Shown: piece after piece, positions 7,021 through 16,790 of the stretch
Position numbering within the stretch: position 1 is the stretch's first letter
Layout: every line of letters begins with the position of its first letter
Origin: Legionella worsleiensis
Lineage (GTDB): Bacteria > Pseudomonadota > Gammaproteobacteria > Legionellales > Legionellaceae
Assembly (NCBI RefSeq): GCF_001467535.1
Contig: NZ_LNZC01000031.1
Span: forward strand, 189,730 to 253,729
DNA: 64,000 nucleotides
Direction: 5' to 3'
Translations under genes and position numbers: made by a program
The notes under the pieces: model-generated
Databases searched by the model: none
Told to the model about the DNA's origin: nothing
What the model saw: only the letters and a program-made list of their open reading frames with translations

Positions 7021-8670
7021 CTAACCTAAAGAATTATCTACAGGCCCCAGTTTGGCAATGCTCTCTTGAGCTTTGATATTTTTTCCTGGAAAATCTTCTC
7101 TGTAATGGCCTCCCCGTGATTCTCGTCGAGCTAAAGCTGCCCTAACGATGAGCTCTGCGTTGAGAATGATATTTCTTAGTTCGATAAAATCTCGGGTAAT
7201 GCTGTGCTTCCAGTAATATTCTTCAATAATTTTTTTTCGTTTCATAATTAATTGTAGTAGATCCTGAAGACCTGCTTCAGTTCGAACTATTCCTGCATAG
7301 GAGGTCATTTCGCCTCTTAAGCCTCGCCATTGGGCATTAATTTGACTGGCACGTCTGGCGTTTACTTCACCTGGAGAGCTCCAGTTGGGCACGGCATCTA
7401 TGGATTTAATAGGTGAGGTAATGTCTTTAAGGGTGCATCGTGCTGCATTTGCTCCCATGACCAGCGCCTCCAGCAGCGAATTGCTGGCCAGACGGTTGGC
7501 ACCATGCAGGCCGGTGAAAGCGACTTCACCTATAGCGTACAAACGCTTCAGATCGGTACGGCCATCAACGTCGGTTAAAACTCCGCCGCATTGGTAATGA
7601 GCTGCAGGAACTACAGGAATCATGTCCTGACTCATTTCTATGCCCACAGATAATAAAGTGGCATAAATTTGTGGAAATCGTTTTTGCAGGAAGGATTTAC
7701 TTTGATGGGTTATGTCCAAATACACATATCCTGCCTGGCTTTGTTCTATTTCGTTAAAGATGGCTCGAGCAACAACATCACGGGTTGCCAGTTCCATCTG
7801 TTCAGGGGCGTAATGCTTCATGAAACGCTCGCCTGTTTCGGGATTTTTGAGTAATGCGCCTTCGCCGCGAACGGCTTCCGAGATTAAAAAGTTATTTAGT
7901 GAGTGATGGTGCAGCAGAGTAGGGTGAAATTGATAGAATTCCATATTACCCACTCGTGCCCCAGCTCTGTAAGCCATAGCGACGCCATCACCAGTGGCAA
8001 CCATAGGATTGGTTGTATAACGGTATGTTTTACCTGCGCCTCCAGTTGCCAAAATGACGCAATTGGCCAAAAAGGTATGGATGCGATTGTGTTGACAATC
8101 CAGGATATAAGCGCCTAAAACCTCACCTTGATTGTCGGTTCGGTGGGGCAGATATTGAGTGATTAAATTAACCGCAACGTGGTGTTCAAAAAAATCTATT
8201 TGGGGGTGTTGTCTGGCCAGATGATTTAATGTTTCAGTTATTGTCAAACCGGTTTGATCACCGCAATTGAATATGCGTCTGTGCGAATGTCCGCCTTCTT
8301 TGGCCAGGTTAAATTCGCCATTTTTGTTTTGTTTGAATTGAACCGTATAGTTCACCAACTGTTTGATGATATCTGGACCCTGACGAATAATAAATTCAAC
8401 AGCAGGTTGATAACATAATCCGTCACCAGCAACCAGGGTGTCGGAAATGTGAGATTCTAAAGAATCCTCTGGTAAAAAAGCAGCAGCAATACCGCCTTGT
8501 GCATAGCGGCTATTGCATTCAGCTGCTTCTACTTTGCTGATTAATGCAATTTTTAAATGAGGCTGGATTGCCAGTACTTGCAGGCAGTAATGCAATCCGG
8601 CCAATCCTGTACCTATAACAAGAACATCGTATTTAAAGCCTTGTCCTTGTTGGGATAAGGTATTGTTCAT
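7021..8670 (-). CDS. nadB: L-aspartate oxidase
   Basis: NadB is an FAD enzyme that oxidises L-aspartate to iminoaspartate, the substrate of NadA. The 549-residue length is typical. The FAD-binding start VLVIGTGLAGLHYCLQ near residue 16, the SRYAQGGIAAA motif near 54, and the succinate dehydrogenase-like HPTLLHH and EAVRGEGALL segments are all present. RWRGLRGEMTSYAGIVR lies in the C-terminal helical domain. The ATG overlaps the purB stop as ATGA. Because purB makes fumarate, the alternative electron acceptor of NadB, the pairing is metabolically sensible, though this link is inference. Confidence 0.96.
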   Translation of the reverse strand: MNNTLSQQGQGFKYDVLVIGTGLAGLHYCLQVLAIQPHLKIALISKVEAAECNSRYAQGGIAAAFLPEDSLESHISDTLVAGDGLCYQPAVEFIIRQGPDIIKQLVNYTVQFKQNKNGEFNLAKEGGHSHRRIFNCGDQTGLTITETLNHLARQHPQIDFFEHHVAVNLITQYLPHRTDNQGEVLGAYILDCQHNRIHTFLANCVILATGGAGKTYRYTTNPMVATGDGVAMAYRAGARVGNMEFYQFHPTLLHHHSLNNFLISEAVRGEGALLKNPETGERFMKHYAPEQMELATRDVVARAIFNEIEQSQAGYVYLDITHQSKSFLQKRFPQIYATLLSVGIEMSQDMIPVVPAAHYQCGGVLTDVDGRTDLKRLYAIGEVAFTGLHGANRLASNSLLEALVMGANAARCTLKDITSPIKSIDAVPNWSSPGEVNARRASQINAQWRGLRGEMTSYAGIVRTEAGLQDLLQLIMKRKKIIEEYYWKHSITRDFIELRNIILNAELIVRAALARRESRGGHYREDFPGKNIKAQESIAKLGPVDNSLG

Positions 8671-10037
8671 GAAAATGCCTTAACAAGTTGTGTTGCCAGA
8701 CCTGTGTAGGTTTCGGGGGTCAGGCAAGAAAGCTGTTTTTTAGCCTCATCTGGAATGGATAGATTCTGAATAAAATGGTTCAGACTTTCAGCATCAACAC
8801 CTTGACCTCTGGTCAGTGCTTTGAGTTGTTCGTATGCATCTGGAACGTTATATCGCCGCATCACCGTTTGCACTGCTTCCGCCAGAACTTCCCAATTGGA
8901 GTTTAAATCTTCAAGCAGGGCTGTTTTGTTAATTTGCAGCTTGTCATTGCCTTTGGTAATGGAGTAATAGGCGATCAGGCTGTATGAAAAAGCCACTCCC
9001 AAATTTCGAAGTACAGTGGAGTCAGATAAATCCCTTTGCAAGCGAGATTGAGTCAGTTTATTAGCGAAATGGATGAACAGGGCATTCGCCACTCCCAGGT
9101 TTCCTTCTGCATTTTCAAAATCAATTGGATTGACTTTGTGGGGCATGGTTGATGAGCCAACCTCGGCGGCAACAGTTTTCTGTTTAAAGTAGCCCAAAGA
9201 AATATAACTCCAAATGTCTTGGGTGTAATCGAGCAAGATATTGTTGATTCGTACCATAATTTGTGACACTTCAGCAATGCCATCGTGTGGCTCAATCTGA
9301 GTGGTGTAGGGATTAAAGGATAAACCGAAGGAGGTGACGAAATTAGCGCAGTGTTTTCGCCAGTCTACCTCTGGATAGGCAATAATGTGCGCATTGTAGT
9401 TACCAACAGCACCGTTAAATTTTCCGGGAATAAGTACTTCAGCCAGTTGCTGCTGGGGTCTTTTCAGTCGGGCTACGAAGTTGACCAGTTCTTTACCCAT
9501 AGTAGTTGGTGTTGCTGGTTGGCCATGAGTTCTGGATAACATTGCTACATCGCCATGTTGTTTACCAAGCAGGGTGATGCTGCCCATAATTTCAGCCAGA
9601 GTAGGCTGAATAACCTGAGCAATCGCTTGTTTTACCATGAGCGCATAGGCCAGGTTATTAATGTCTTCCGAGGTGCAGGCAAAGTGAATGAAGCCAACAG
9701 TAGATTTCAGTTGTTCGTGATTTTGGAATTTGTCTTTCAGGTAATACTCAATGGCTTTAACATCGTGATTGGTCTGCTTTTCAAATTCTTTGATTTTTGC
9801 GGCTTCGGATTCATCGAAATTATCAATCAAAGCAGATAAAAATGCTTTTGAGTCGGCGCTTAAGGCAGGGACCTCAGGAATGGTTTCATTGGCTGCCAAA
9901 GATTCAAGCCAGCGAATCTCTACCATCAAACGATAGTAATTTAGAGCAAATTCACTGAAATAAGGACTTAACGCCCTGGTTTTATTGATATAACGACCAT
10001 CTATGGGAGAGATTGCGTTTAAAGCTGAAAGTGTCAT
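8667..10037 (-). CDS. purB: Adenylosuccinate lyase
   Basis: PurB cleaves SAICAR and adenylosuccinate in purine synthesis, releasing fumarate. The start at 10037 gives 456 residues, the same as E. coli, and follows GGAAGG; a longer reading to 10064 adds nine unlikely residues. The N-terminus has the ISPIDGRY motif, and the fumarase/aspartase superfamily signature GSSTMPHKVNPIDFENAEGN lies near residues 286-305 with its catalytic serine. It is the first gene of purB-nadB-(nadA). Confidence 0.97.
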   Translation of the reverse strand: MTLSALNAISPIDGRYINKTRALSPYFSEFALNYYRLMVEIRWLESLAANETIPEVPALSADSKAFLSALIDNFDESEAAKIKEFEKQTNHDVKAIEYYLKDKFQNHEQLKSTVGFIHFACTSEDINNLAYALMVKQAIAQVIQPTLAEIMGSITLLGKQHGDVAMLSRTHGQPATPTTMGKELVNFVARLKRPQQQLAEVLIPGKFNGAVGNYNAHIIAYPEVDWRKHCANFVTSFGLSFNPYTTQIEPHDGIAEVSQIMVRINNILLDYTQDIWSYISLGYFKQKTVAAEVGSSTMPHKVNPIDFENAEGNLGVANALFIHFANKLTQSRLQRDLSDSTVLRNLGVAFSYSLIAYYSITKGNDKLQINKTALLEDLNSNWEVLAEAVQTVMRRYNVPDAYEQLKALTRGQGVDAESLNHFIQNLSIPDEAKKQLSCLTPETYTGLATQLVKAFS

Positions 10038-10121
10038 CGGTAGCCTTCCCAGATAATAAAGCACATATGATATTAGATGCGAGGCAAGATGTGAATTAAA
10101 GTGAGAAATTTTATATCATAA

Positions 10122-10152
10122 TTTACGTATTTTTGATCCCAGTGCGTATAAT
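10122..10152 (+). promoter_or_regulatory. Possible sigma-70 promoter of the SulP gene
   Basis: A perfect -10 TATAAT at 10147-10152 is preceded at 19 bases by a weak -35 TTTACG at 10122-10127. It lies 34 bases upstream of the ATG at 10186, in the divergent gap to purB. Confidence 0.45.
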
Positions 10153-10185
10153 AGCCCCAAAATAATATCTATTGGTCCTCTTTTA

Positions 10186-11886
10186 ATGAATACTATAATC
10201 GAATCCTACCGGGCAGGGCTGTTTCAAAAAAAATATTGGTTACCCAATATTATCTCAGGGGTAATTGTTGGCGTAGTAGCGTTACCCTTGGCAATGGCTT
10301 TTGCTATTGCATCTGGAGCTAAGCCCGAACAGGGTTTGTATACAGCGATCGTTGCGGGTCTGGTGGTTTCGATAATGGGAGGAAGCAGGCTGCAAATTGC
10401 GGGCCCTACGGGTGCTTTCATCGTTGTGCTTGCCGGAATTACTGCCAAATACGGCATATCAGGTTTGCAAATTGCTACCATGATGGCTGGATTCATCCTG
10501 TTGTTTTTTGGCCTTGCCCGCCTGGGGGGAATTATCAAATTCATCCCAAGTCCTGTGATTATTGGCTTTACTTCCGGTATTGCAGTAGTCATTTGGGTGG
10601 GGCAGTGGCAGTATTTTCTGGGATTACCCCCTGTAACTGACGCCCATTTTCATGAAAAACTATGGCATTTGATCCAGATTATTCCTCAGCTGAATTTATC
10701 CACCACCTTGTTGGGAGTCAGTTCTCTGTTCATCGTGATTTACTCCAACAAAATTCCAGGATTAAAGCGTGTTCCTGGTCCTTTAACTGCCTTGGTGGTA
10801 ATAACGATGCTGCAATCAATGATGCATTTTGAGGGAGTAGCTACCATAGGCAGTATGTTTGGCGGGATTCCTCAGGGTTTACCTGATTTTTCCTGGCCTT
10901 CTGTGGGGCTGGATCGAATAATAGAACTGGTTGGTCCTGCCTTTACTATTGCCATGCTCGGTGCGATAGAATCCTTGTTGTCCGCTGTTGTTGCAGATGG
11001 TATGTCCGGTACACAACATCATTCAAACAGAGAGTTGATTGGACAAGGATTGGCAAATATCCTGACGCCTCTGTTTGGCGGATTTGCTGCCACTGGTGCG
11101 ATAGCACGGACTGCTACCAACATTCGTAATGGCGGAAACAGCCCACTATCAGGGATTGTTCATTCTGTTACTTTGATTTTGATCATACTGTTTTTAGCTC
11201 CCCTGGCAGTAAATGTTCCGCTTGCGGCTCTTGCCGCTGTATTGTTTGTTGTTGCCTGGAATATGAGTGAGGCGCATCATTTTGTAAAAATAATTCGCTT
11301 GGCGCCAAGAGCAGATGCCTTCGTATTGTTGGTGACTTTCTTTTTGACCGTATTTGTCGATTTGGTTGTGGCGGTGAATATTGGTGTAATCATTGCTATT
11401 TTGTTGTTTATGCGGCAAATGGCTTTGGGCGTTGAAGTGCAACAAATGTCTCAGGAGGATTTATCTCAGGAATTGCTACAGCACAATATCGCTGAATTAC
11501 CTTCAGATGTTTTGGTTTATGCCATTGAAGGTCCTTTTTTCTTTGGTGCAGTAGAACTGTTCCAGCGTGCCCTGGCTTATACCCATACCGATCCACAAAT
11601 TGTGATCATCAGAATGCGATGGGTGCCGTTCATAGATGCTACTGGTTTGCAGACTCTTGATGAAGTGATTGCCGGAATGCAACAACGTGGGGTTCGGGTT
11701 ATCCTCAGTGGTGCTAATGAGTTGGTTGAAAAAAAACTACGCAAAATGGGTATTATTGGTCGAATTGGCGAACATAACTTTTTCAGGGATTTTTCCAAGG
11801 CTTTGCTTGCTTGTCATCTGAACGCTCGTGCTCAAAAAAATCAGGATAAATTCACGGACGAGGCTGATAATCCTGCTGCAGGATAG
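10186..11886 (+). CDS. SulP-family anion transporter with STAS domain
   Basis: This 566-residue inner membrane protein belongs to the SLC26/SulP family. About ten to fourteen membrane segments fill residues 20-430, including the family stretch GVVALPLAMAFAIASGA near 28-44 and QIAGPTGAFIVVLAGI near 69-84. A cytoplasmic STAS domain follows (about 455-545, FIDATGLQTLDEV). Members carry sulfate, bicarbonate or dicarboxylates; the substrate cannot be told from sequence. No clear ribosome site precedes the ATG. It is divergent from purB and appears to be transcribed alone. Confidence 0.9.
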   Translation: MNTIIESYRAGLFQKKYWLPNIISGVIVGVVALPLAMAFAIASGAKPEQGLYTAIVAGLVVSIMGGSRLQIAGPTGAFIVVLAGITAKYGISGLQIATMMAGFILLFFGLARLGGIIKFIPSPVIIGFTSGIAVVIWVGQWQYFLGLPPVTDAHFHEKLWHLIQIIPQLNLSTTLLGVSSLFIVIYSNKIPGLKRVPGPLTALVVITMLQSMMHFEGVATIGSMFGGIPQGLPDFSWPSVGLDRIIELVGPAFTIAMLGAIESLLSAVVADGMSGTQHHSNRELIGQGLANILTPLFGGFAATGAIARTATNIRNGGNSPLSGIVHSVTLILIILFLAPLAVNVPLAALAAVLFVVAWNMSEAHHFVKIIRLAPRADAFVLLVTFFLTVFVDLVVAVNIGVIIAILLFMRQMALGVEVQQMSQEDLSQELLQHNIAELPSDVLVYAIEGPFFFGAVELFQRALAYTHTDPQIVIIRMRWVPFIDATGLQTLDEVIAGMQQRGVRVILSGANELVEKKLRKMGIIGRIGEHNFFRDFSKALLACHLNARAQKNQDKFTDEADNPAAG

Positions 11887-12013
11887 GCTATTTGCACCAA
11901 GGACAATGGGTGATTATGCCTTAGGCTCTGGGGAATAACCTGGTGTTTTTTCAATACAAATCACCGCTACAGAGCCAAGTTTCAAAGACATTGAAGGTTC
12001 TCATTCCAATAGA

Positions 12014-12041
12014 CTGACAATTTAAGTAGAATGGCTATCAT
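12014..12041 (+). promoter_or_regulatory. Probable sigma-70 promoter of ppsA
   Basis: The -35 CTGACA at 12014-12019 and -10 TATCAT at 12036-12041 are 16 bases apart and lie 20 bases before the ATG of ppsA. Confidence 0.5.
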
Positions 12042-12061
12042 TTTATGACTTTGGGGTTGAT

Positions 12062-14440
12062 ATGGCGGATAAAATACATACTATCGATTTGGCGCAACTT
12101 GGAATGCGGGATCTGGAGCAGGTGGGTGGTAAAAACTCCTCTCTGGGTGAGATGATCAGTCATTTATCCTCAGCTGGAGTTGCTGTTCCTGGCGGTTTTG
12201 CGACTACGGCAGATTCATTCCGGGAGTTTTTATCACGTGATGGACTTGATAAGAAAATTTACGAGCAATTATCTGCTTTGGATACGGATGATGTGTGTCA
12301 GTTGGCACTAGTGGGCAGGCAGATCCGCGAGATGATAGTTAATACCCCCTTCGCCCCTGAATTTGAACATGCAGTTCGAGCATCTTATGAGGATTTAGCC
12401 CGTCGTATTGGTCATGATGATTTTAGTGTTGCGGTAAGATCCTCTGCTACAGCAGAAGATTTGCCGGATGCTTCTTTTGCTGGTCAACAAGAAACTTTTT
12501 TGAATGTCAAAGGAATTGATGCGGTTTTGGATTGCATAAAACATGTTTTTGCATCCTTGTTTAACGATAGGGCTATAGCGTACAGGGTTCACCATAATTT
12601 TGCTCATCATGATGTGGCCTTATCTGCGGGTATTCAACAAATGATCCGCAGTGATTTGGCAGTAAGTGGTGTGATGTTTACCATGGACACGGAATCAGGA
12701 TTTGACCAGGTGGTGTTTATCACGTCTTCTTATGGATTGGGTGAAATGGTTGTGCAAGGTGCGGTGAATCCCGATGAGTTTTATGTTCACAAGCCCGGAC
12801 TTGTTGCAGGTAAACCTGCGGTAATTCGCAGAAATCTTGGCAGTAAAGCACTAAAGATGGTTTACTGTGATGACCGAACCCTGGATAGACGGGTTAAAAC
12901 TGTTGATGTTGATCCGGCAGAGCAACTCCTTTTTTCTTTGAATGCGCTGGAAGTGGAAGAATTAGCCCGGCAGGCTTTAATCATAGAACAACACTACGGT
13001 CGCCCCATGGATATTGAGTGGGCAAAAGATGGAAAAGACGGTAAGTTATATATTTTACAGGCCAGACCTGAAACGGTTAAAAGCAGAGACAATAAACAGG
13101 TACTAGAGCGATATACCTTGTTGAAAAAAGGCGAAGTTTTAAGTGAAGGACGTAGCATAGGCCAACGTATTGGTCAGGGCAAAGCCAAAATTATCAAAGA
13201 CATAAGTGAAATGCATAAGGTACAGCCTGGTGATGTCCTGGTATCTGACATGACAGATCCTGATTGGGAGCCGGTCATGAAGCGTGCTTCTGCTATTGTA
13301 ACCAACAGGGGAGGAAGAACCTGCCATGCTGCAATTATTGCTCGTGAATTAGGTATTCCTGCCGTTGTGGGGTGTGGTGATGCAACCAAAACCATTACCG
13401 ATGGTGATGACGTTACCGTAAGTTGTGCTGAAGGCGATACAGGTATTGTTTATGCGGGTTTATTGCCCTTTGAGCAAGTAAAACTTGATGTGGATACCAT
13501 GCCTGAATTACCCATCAAAGTGATGTTAAATGTGGGAAATCCAGAAAGAGCATTTGCTTTTCAGTCAATTCCGAATTCAGGGGTGGGACTAGCCCGGTTG
13601 GAATTTTTAATTTCCAACACTATTGGTATACACCCCAAAGCTTTGCTGGATTTTGATACTTTGGAAGACACTGAACTTAAGCAGTTTATTGCTGACAAAA
13701 CTGTTGCTTATGCATCACCAGTTGAATTTTATATAGAGCGGCTCAAAGAGGGGATAGCAACTATTGCTGCTGCTTTTTATCCCAAGCCAGTCATTGTTCG
13801 TCTTTCCGATTTTAAATCAAATGAATACGCTAATCTTGTTGGTGGCAGATTATATGAACCCCATGAAGAAAATCCAATGCTGGGTTTTAGGGGGGCATCT
13901 CGTTATGTTTCTGCTCAATTTGCTGAATGCTTTGCTATGGAGTGTAAAGCAGTCAGACGAGTAAGAGAGGACATGGGGTTAACCAACGTTGAGATCATGA
14001 TTCCATTTGTGAGAACCGTTTCTGAGGCCAGTGGTGTGATTCAGGTATTGAAGCAGCATGGGTTGGAGCGGGGTAAAGACGGTTTACGGGTGATCATGAT
14101 GTGTGAACTCCCCTCTAATGCCTTGCTGGCGAGTGAATTTTTAGAGTATTTCGATGGATTTTCTATAGGTTCTAATGACCTGACCCAATTAACACTGGGT
14201 TTGGATAGAGATTCCGGTTTGGTTGCTGCGCAATTTGATGAGCGAAATGATGCTGTGAAAGCGTTATTACACTTGGCGATTGTTGCGTGTAAAAATGCAG
14301 GCAAGTATATAGGCATTTGTGGTCAGGGGCCTTCAGATCATCAGGATTTTGCACAATGGTTAATGAAAGAAGGCATAGACAGCGTGTCATTAAACCCTGA
14401 TTCTGTTTTGGAAACCTGTTTGTTTTTGGCAAAACAGTAA
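12062..14440 (+). CDS. ppsA: Phosphoenolpyruvate synthase
   Basis: PpsA converts pyruvate, ATP and water to PEP, AMP and phosphate, the entry to gluconeogenesis. This suits an organism living on amino acids. It has 792 residues, as in E. coli. The order is the N-terminal ATP-binding domain (about 15-340, [20 protein letters not shown]), the swivelling phosphohistidine domain with [14 protein letters not shown] near 416-429, and the C-terminal PEP-binding TIM barrel ([32 protein letters not shown]). It has its own promoter and a strong hairpin after the stop. Confidence 0.98.
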   Translation: MADKIHTIDLAQLGMRDLEQVGGKNSSLGEMISHLSSAGVAVPGGFATTADSFREFLSRDGLDKKIYEQLSALDTDDVCQLALVGRQIREMIVNTPFAPEFEHAVRASYEDLARRIGHDDFSVAVRSSATAEDLPDASFAGQQETFLNVKGIDAVLDCIKHVFASLFNDRAIAYRVHHNFAHHDVALSAGIQQMIRSDLAVSGVMFTMDTESGFDQVVFITSSYGLGEMVVQGAVNPDEFYVHKPGLVAGKPAVIRRNLGSKALKMVYCDDRTLDRRVKTVDVDPAEQLLFSLNALEVEELARQALIIEQHYGRPMDIEWAKDGKDGKLYILQARPETVKSRDNKQVLERYTLLKKGEVLSEGRSIGQRIGQGKAKIIKDISEMHKVQPGDVLVSDMTDPDWEPVMKRASAIVTNRGGRTCHAAIIARELGIPAVVGCGDATKTITDGDDVTVSCAEGDTGIVYAGLLPFEQVKLDVDTMPELPIKVMLNVGNPERAFAFQSIPNSGVGLARLEFLISNTIGIHPKALLDFDTLEDTELKQFIADKTVAYASPVEFYIERLKEGIATIAAAFYPKPVIVRLSDFKSNEYANLVGGRLYEPHEENPMLGFRGASRYVSAQFAECFAMECKAVRRVREDMGLTNVEIMIPFVRTVSEASGVIQVLKQHGLERGKDGLRVIMMCELPSNALLASEFLEYFDGFSIGSNDLTQLTLGLDRDSGLVAAQFDERNDAVKALLHLAIVACKNAGKYIGICGQGPSDHQDFAQWLMKEGIDSVSLNPDSVLETCLFLAKQ

Positions 14441-14445
14441 AAGAC

Positions 14446-14479
14446 TGACAGGAAGACGTTACGTGTAATCTTCCTGTCA
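14446..14479. terminator. Strong hairpin after ppsA
   Basis: Arms TGACAGGAAGA at 14446-14456 and TCTTCCTGTCA at 14469-14479 match perfectly with a 12-base loop, six bases past the ppsA stop. There is no U-tract on the plus strand, so it may stabilise the mRNA end or be Rho-assisted. Confidence 0.5.
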
Positions 14480-14508
14480 AAGTAACCACAGTAAAGGGAG
14501 AGGCAGTA

Positions 14509-15951
14509 ATGATACGAGGTTCTAAATGGTTGTTTCTTTTAGCAGGCATTTTTCCTGTAATTGCTTGCGCCTCAGGAGCTGATGATCATGCTGATCCCGT
14601 TGCTTCGGTTCTGCTTGGTGTGACCTGTATTTTACTCTTCGCCATAATAGGCAGATATACCGCCAGACGTTTTAACCAGCCAGGTGTTCTGGGTGAATTA
14701 TTGATGGGGGTTTTTGTTGGAAATGTCAGTTATTTTTTTGGTAATCAGCTCATCGTTATCCTAAGAGAAGGCTCCTCAATTTTCACTGTGATGAAAGAAG
14801 TTTTAGAGGGGGTTTCGGTTAGTCAGGCAGTGAATTCCGTAATTCCCAATCCCTTTTATGCTCAGCAAATTACCCAGGCCTTAAGTGGCCCAGAGGGAAC
14901 TGAGTATCTTAAAATCGCTTATATAGTGGATATATTTTCTCGACTGGGCGTTATCTTTTTGTTGTTTATGGTTGGCTTGGAAAGCTCTTTGGAGGAACTT
15001 AAACATACTGGAAGAGAATCCATTTTGGTTGCTTTGATTGGTATTTTGGCGCCAATGATTCTCGGATTTTTTGCTGCATATTTTTTGTTGCCTGAGGCAC
15101 ATGTACAAGCGGATTTATTCATTGCAGCAACCTTAAGTGCTACCAGTATAGGCATCACTGCCAGAGTACTGAAAGAGATGAATAAACTGCGTACTCGGGA
15201 AGCCAGAACCATTCTTGGTGCAGCCATGCTGGATGACATCCTCGGGTTGATTTTATTAGCTGTAGTCAGTAGTGTCGTTACAAGCAACTCGGTTGATTTG
15301 GGTGTGGTACTCCGAATTATCATATCGTCTATCCTGTTTTTCATGGGCGCTTTGGTATTAGGGCCTATATTTTTACGTAAATCAGTTCAATTTTTACGTC
15401 CTCTTGAGCCATGGGAATCGACGCTGTTTATCACGTTTATTTTTGTTATGGCTCTTTCATGGTTTGCATCCTTTGTGCATTTGGCTGCAATTATCGGTGC
15501 TTTTGCTGCTGGCGTTATCATTCATGATGATTATTTTAAAGCAAAGGGTGGGCCGCCAAAGGAAAGCCGCAGTATCCATCATTTAATTTCTCCTTTGGAG
15601 TCCATACTTGCGCCTATGTTTTTTATGGTAATTGGTCTGCAGGTCAAGTTGGAAACATTTTACAGTTGGAACGTGATAGTATTATCCAGTGGTTTAATTT
15701 GTGCTGCGATAATAGGTAAATTACTCAGTGGATTGGGTGCAAATCGTAAAGACGATAGGTTGTTGATTGGCATTGGAATGTTACCCCGTGGTGAAGTTGG
15801 ACTGGTATTTGCCTCCATAGGCCGAACCTTGGGCGTCATTTCTGATGAGTTGTTTTCATCCATAGTTTTAATGGTTTTAGTTACTACGTTTATTGCGCCT
15901 CCCTTATTAAAAGTGCGTTATGCTAACAAGAAAAAGGAACTCAAGGTTTGA
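14509..15951 (+). CDS. CPA2-family cation/proton antiporter
   Basis: This 480-residue membrane protein has a signal-like first segment (LFLLAGIFPVIACASG) and about 12 further hydrophobic segments covering the Na_H_Exchanger domain. Family marks include NQPGVLGELLMGVFVGNV near 56-73, a LLFMVGLESSLEELK segment near 155-169, and the ion-site AAMLDDILGLILLA near 243-256. No TrkA-N domain follows, unlike full-length KefB/C. The transported ion (K+ or Na+) cannot be assigned. The start follows GGGAGAGG. Its stop overlaps the TTG start of nadC, so it is coupled to the NAD gene downstream. Confidence 0.9.
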   Translation: MIRGSKWLFLLAGIFPVIACASGADDHADPVASVLLGVTCILLFAIIGRYTARRFNQPGVLGELLMGVFVGNVSYFFGNQLIVILREGSSIFTVMKEVLEGVSVSQAVNSVIPNPFYAQQITQALSGPEGTEYLKIAYIVDIFSRLGVIFLLFMVGLESSLEELKHTGRESILVALIGILAPMILGFFAAYFLLPEAHVQADLFIAATLSATSIGITARVLKEMNKLRTREARTILGAAMLDDILGLILLAVVSSVVTSNSVDLGVVLRIIISSILFFMGALVLGPIFLRKSVQFLRPLEPWESTLFITFIFVMALSWFASFVHLAAIIGAFAAGVIIHDDYFKAKGGPPKESRSIHHLISPLESILAPMFFMVIGLQVKLETFYSWNVIVLSSGLICAAIIGKLLSGLGANRKDDRLLIGIGMLPRGEVGLVFASIGRTLGVISDELFSSIVLMVLVTTFIAPPLLKVRYANKKKELKV

Positions 15952-16790
15952 AAATAGACACACTACAAGTAGCCTCCGATGTAAGGCGTGCGTTGCAAGA
16001 GGATATAGGTACCGGTGATGTGACCGCTGCTTTGTTGCCATCTCGTCTTGTTGTTGAAGCAGAGATAATTTCCAGAGAAGCGATGTTGGTCTGTGGGCAG
16101 CCTTGGGTCAATGAAGTTTTTGCCCAGGTCGACCCTAAAATTGAAATAGAATGGCTGGTAGCCGAGGGCGATTGGCTGGACAAGCCAGCAACTTTGTGTG
16201 TCCTGCATGGGACTGCCAGTAGTATTCTAACCGCTGAGCGTACGGCATTAAATTTTTTACAGACCCTTTCGGCTACTGCCACGCAAACTCATCATTACGT
16301 TAAGAAATTAGCCGGAACCAAAACCCGCTTGTTAGATACCCGTAAAACCATACCTGGCCTGCGAAAAGCGCAAAAATATGCGGTAAGTTGCGGGGGTGGG
16401 GTTAATCACCGTATGGGATTGTACGATGCTTTTCTAATCAAAGAAAATCATATTAAAGCGTGTGGCAGCATAGCTAAAGCGATTAGTCTGGCCAGAGCAA
16501 CCAACCAACATGTGTTGGTTGAGATAGAAGTAGAAACTCTTGATGAGTTGCGTGAAGCTTTGGCAGCGCATCCTGACAGGATATTGCTCGATAATTTCAG
16601 TCTTGATCTTTTGGCGCAGGCTGTACAGCTCAATCAGCCTAAATATTGTGAACTTGAGGCTTCGGGTGGAATTAATAGTGACACTATAGAAGATATCGCC
16701 CGCTGTGGGGTTGATTTTATTTCGGTAGGGGCGATTACAAAATCACTCAAGGCAATCGATTTGAGTTTATTGGTTAGGGAAGTCTTATGA
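15948..16790 (+). CDS. nadC: Nicotinate-nucleotide pyrophosphorylase (carboxylating)
   Basis: NadC turns quinolinate and PRPP into nicotinate mononucleotide, the third step of de novo NAD synthesis. It has 280 residues, normal for the family. The phosphoribosyl-binding core is clear: ALQEDIGTGDVTAALL near 15-30, ERTALNFLQTLSATAT near 90-105, TRKTIPGLRKAQKYAVSCGG near 126-145, and EASGGINSDTIEDIA in the C-terminal barrel. Translation starts at a TTG that overlaps the antiporter stop (TTGA), after AAGG. It is about 5 kb from nadB and in the opposite orientation. Confidence 0.96.
   Translation: MKIDTLQVASDVRRALQEDIGTGDVTAALLPSRLVVEAEIISREAMLVCGQPWVNEVFAQVDPKIEIEWLVAEGDWLDKPATLCVLHGTASSILTAERTALNFLQTLSATATQTHHYVKKLAGTKTRLLDTRKTIPGLRKAQKYAVSCGGGVNHRMGLYDAFLIKENHIKACGSIAKAISLARATNQHVLVEIEVETLDELREALAAHPDRILLDNFSLDLLAQAVQLNQPKYCELEASGGINSDTIEDIARCGVDFISVGAITKSLKAIDLSLLVREVL

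Noticed and set aside
15941-16282. A minus-strand frame of 113 codons over nadC
   Set aside because: It is a shadow of nadC with no ribosome site or family.
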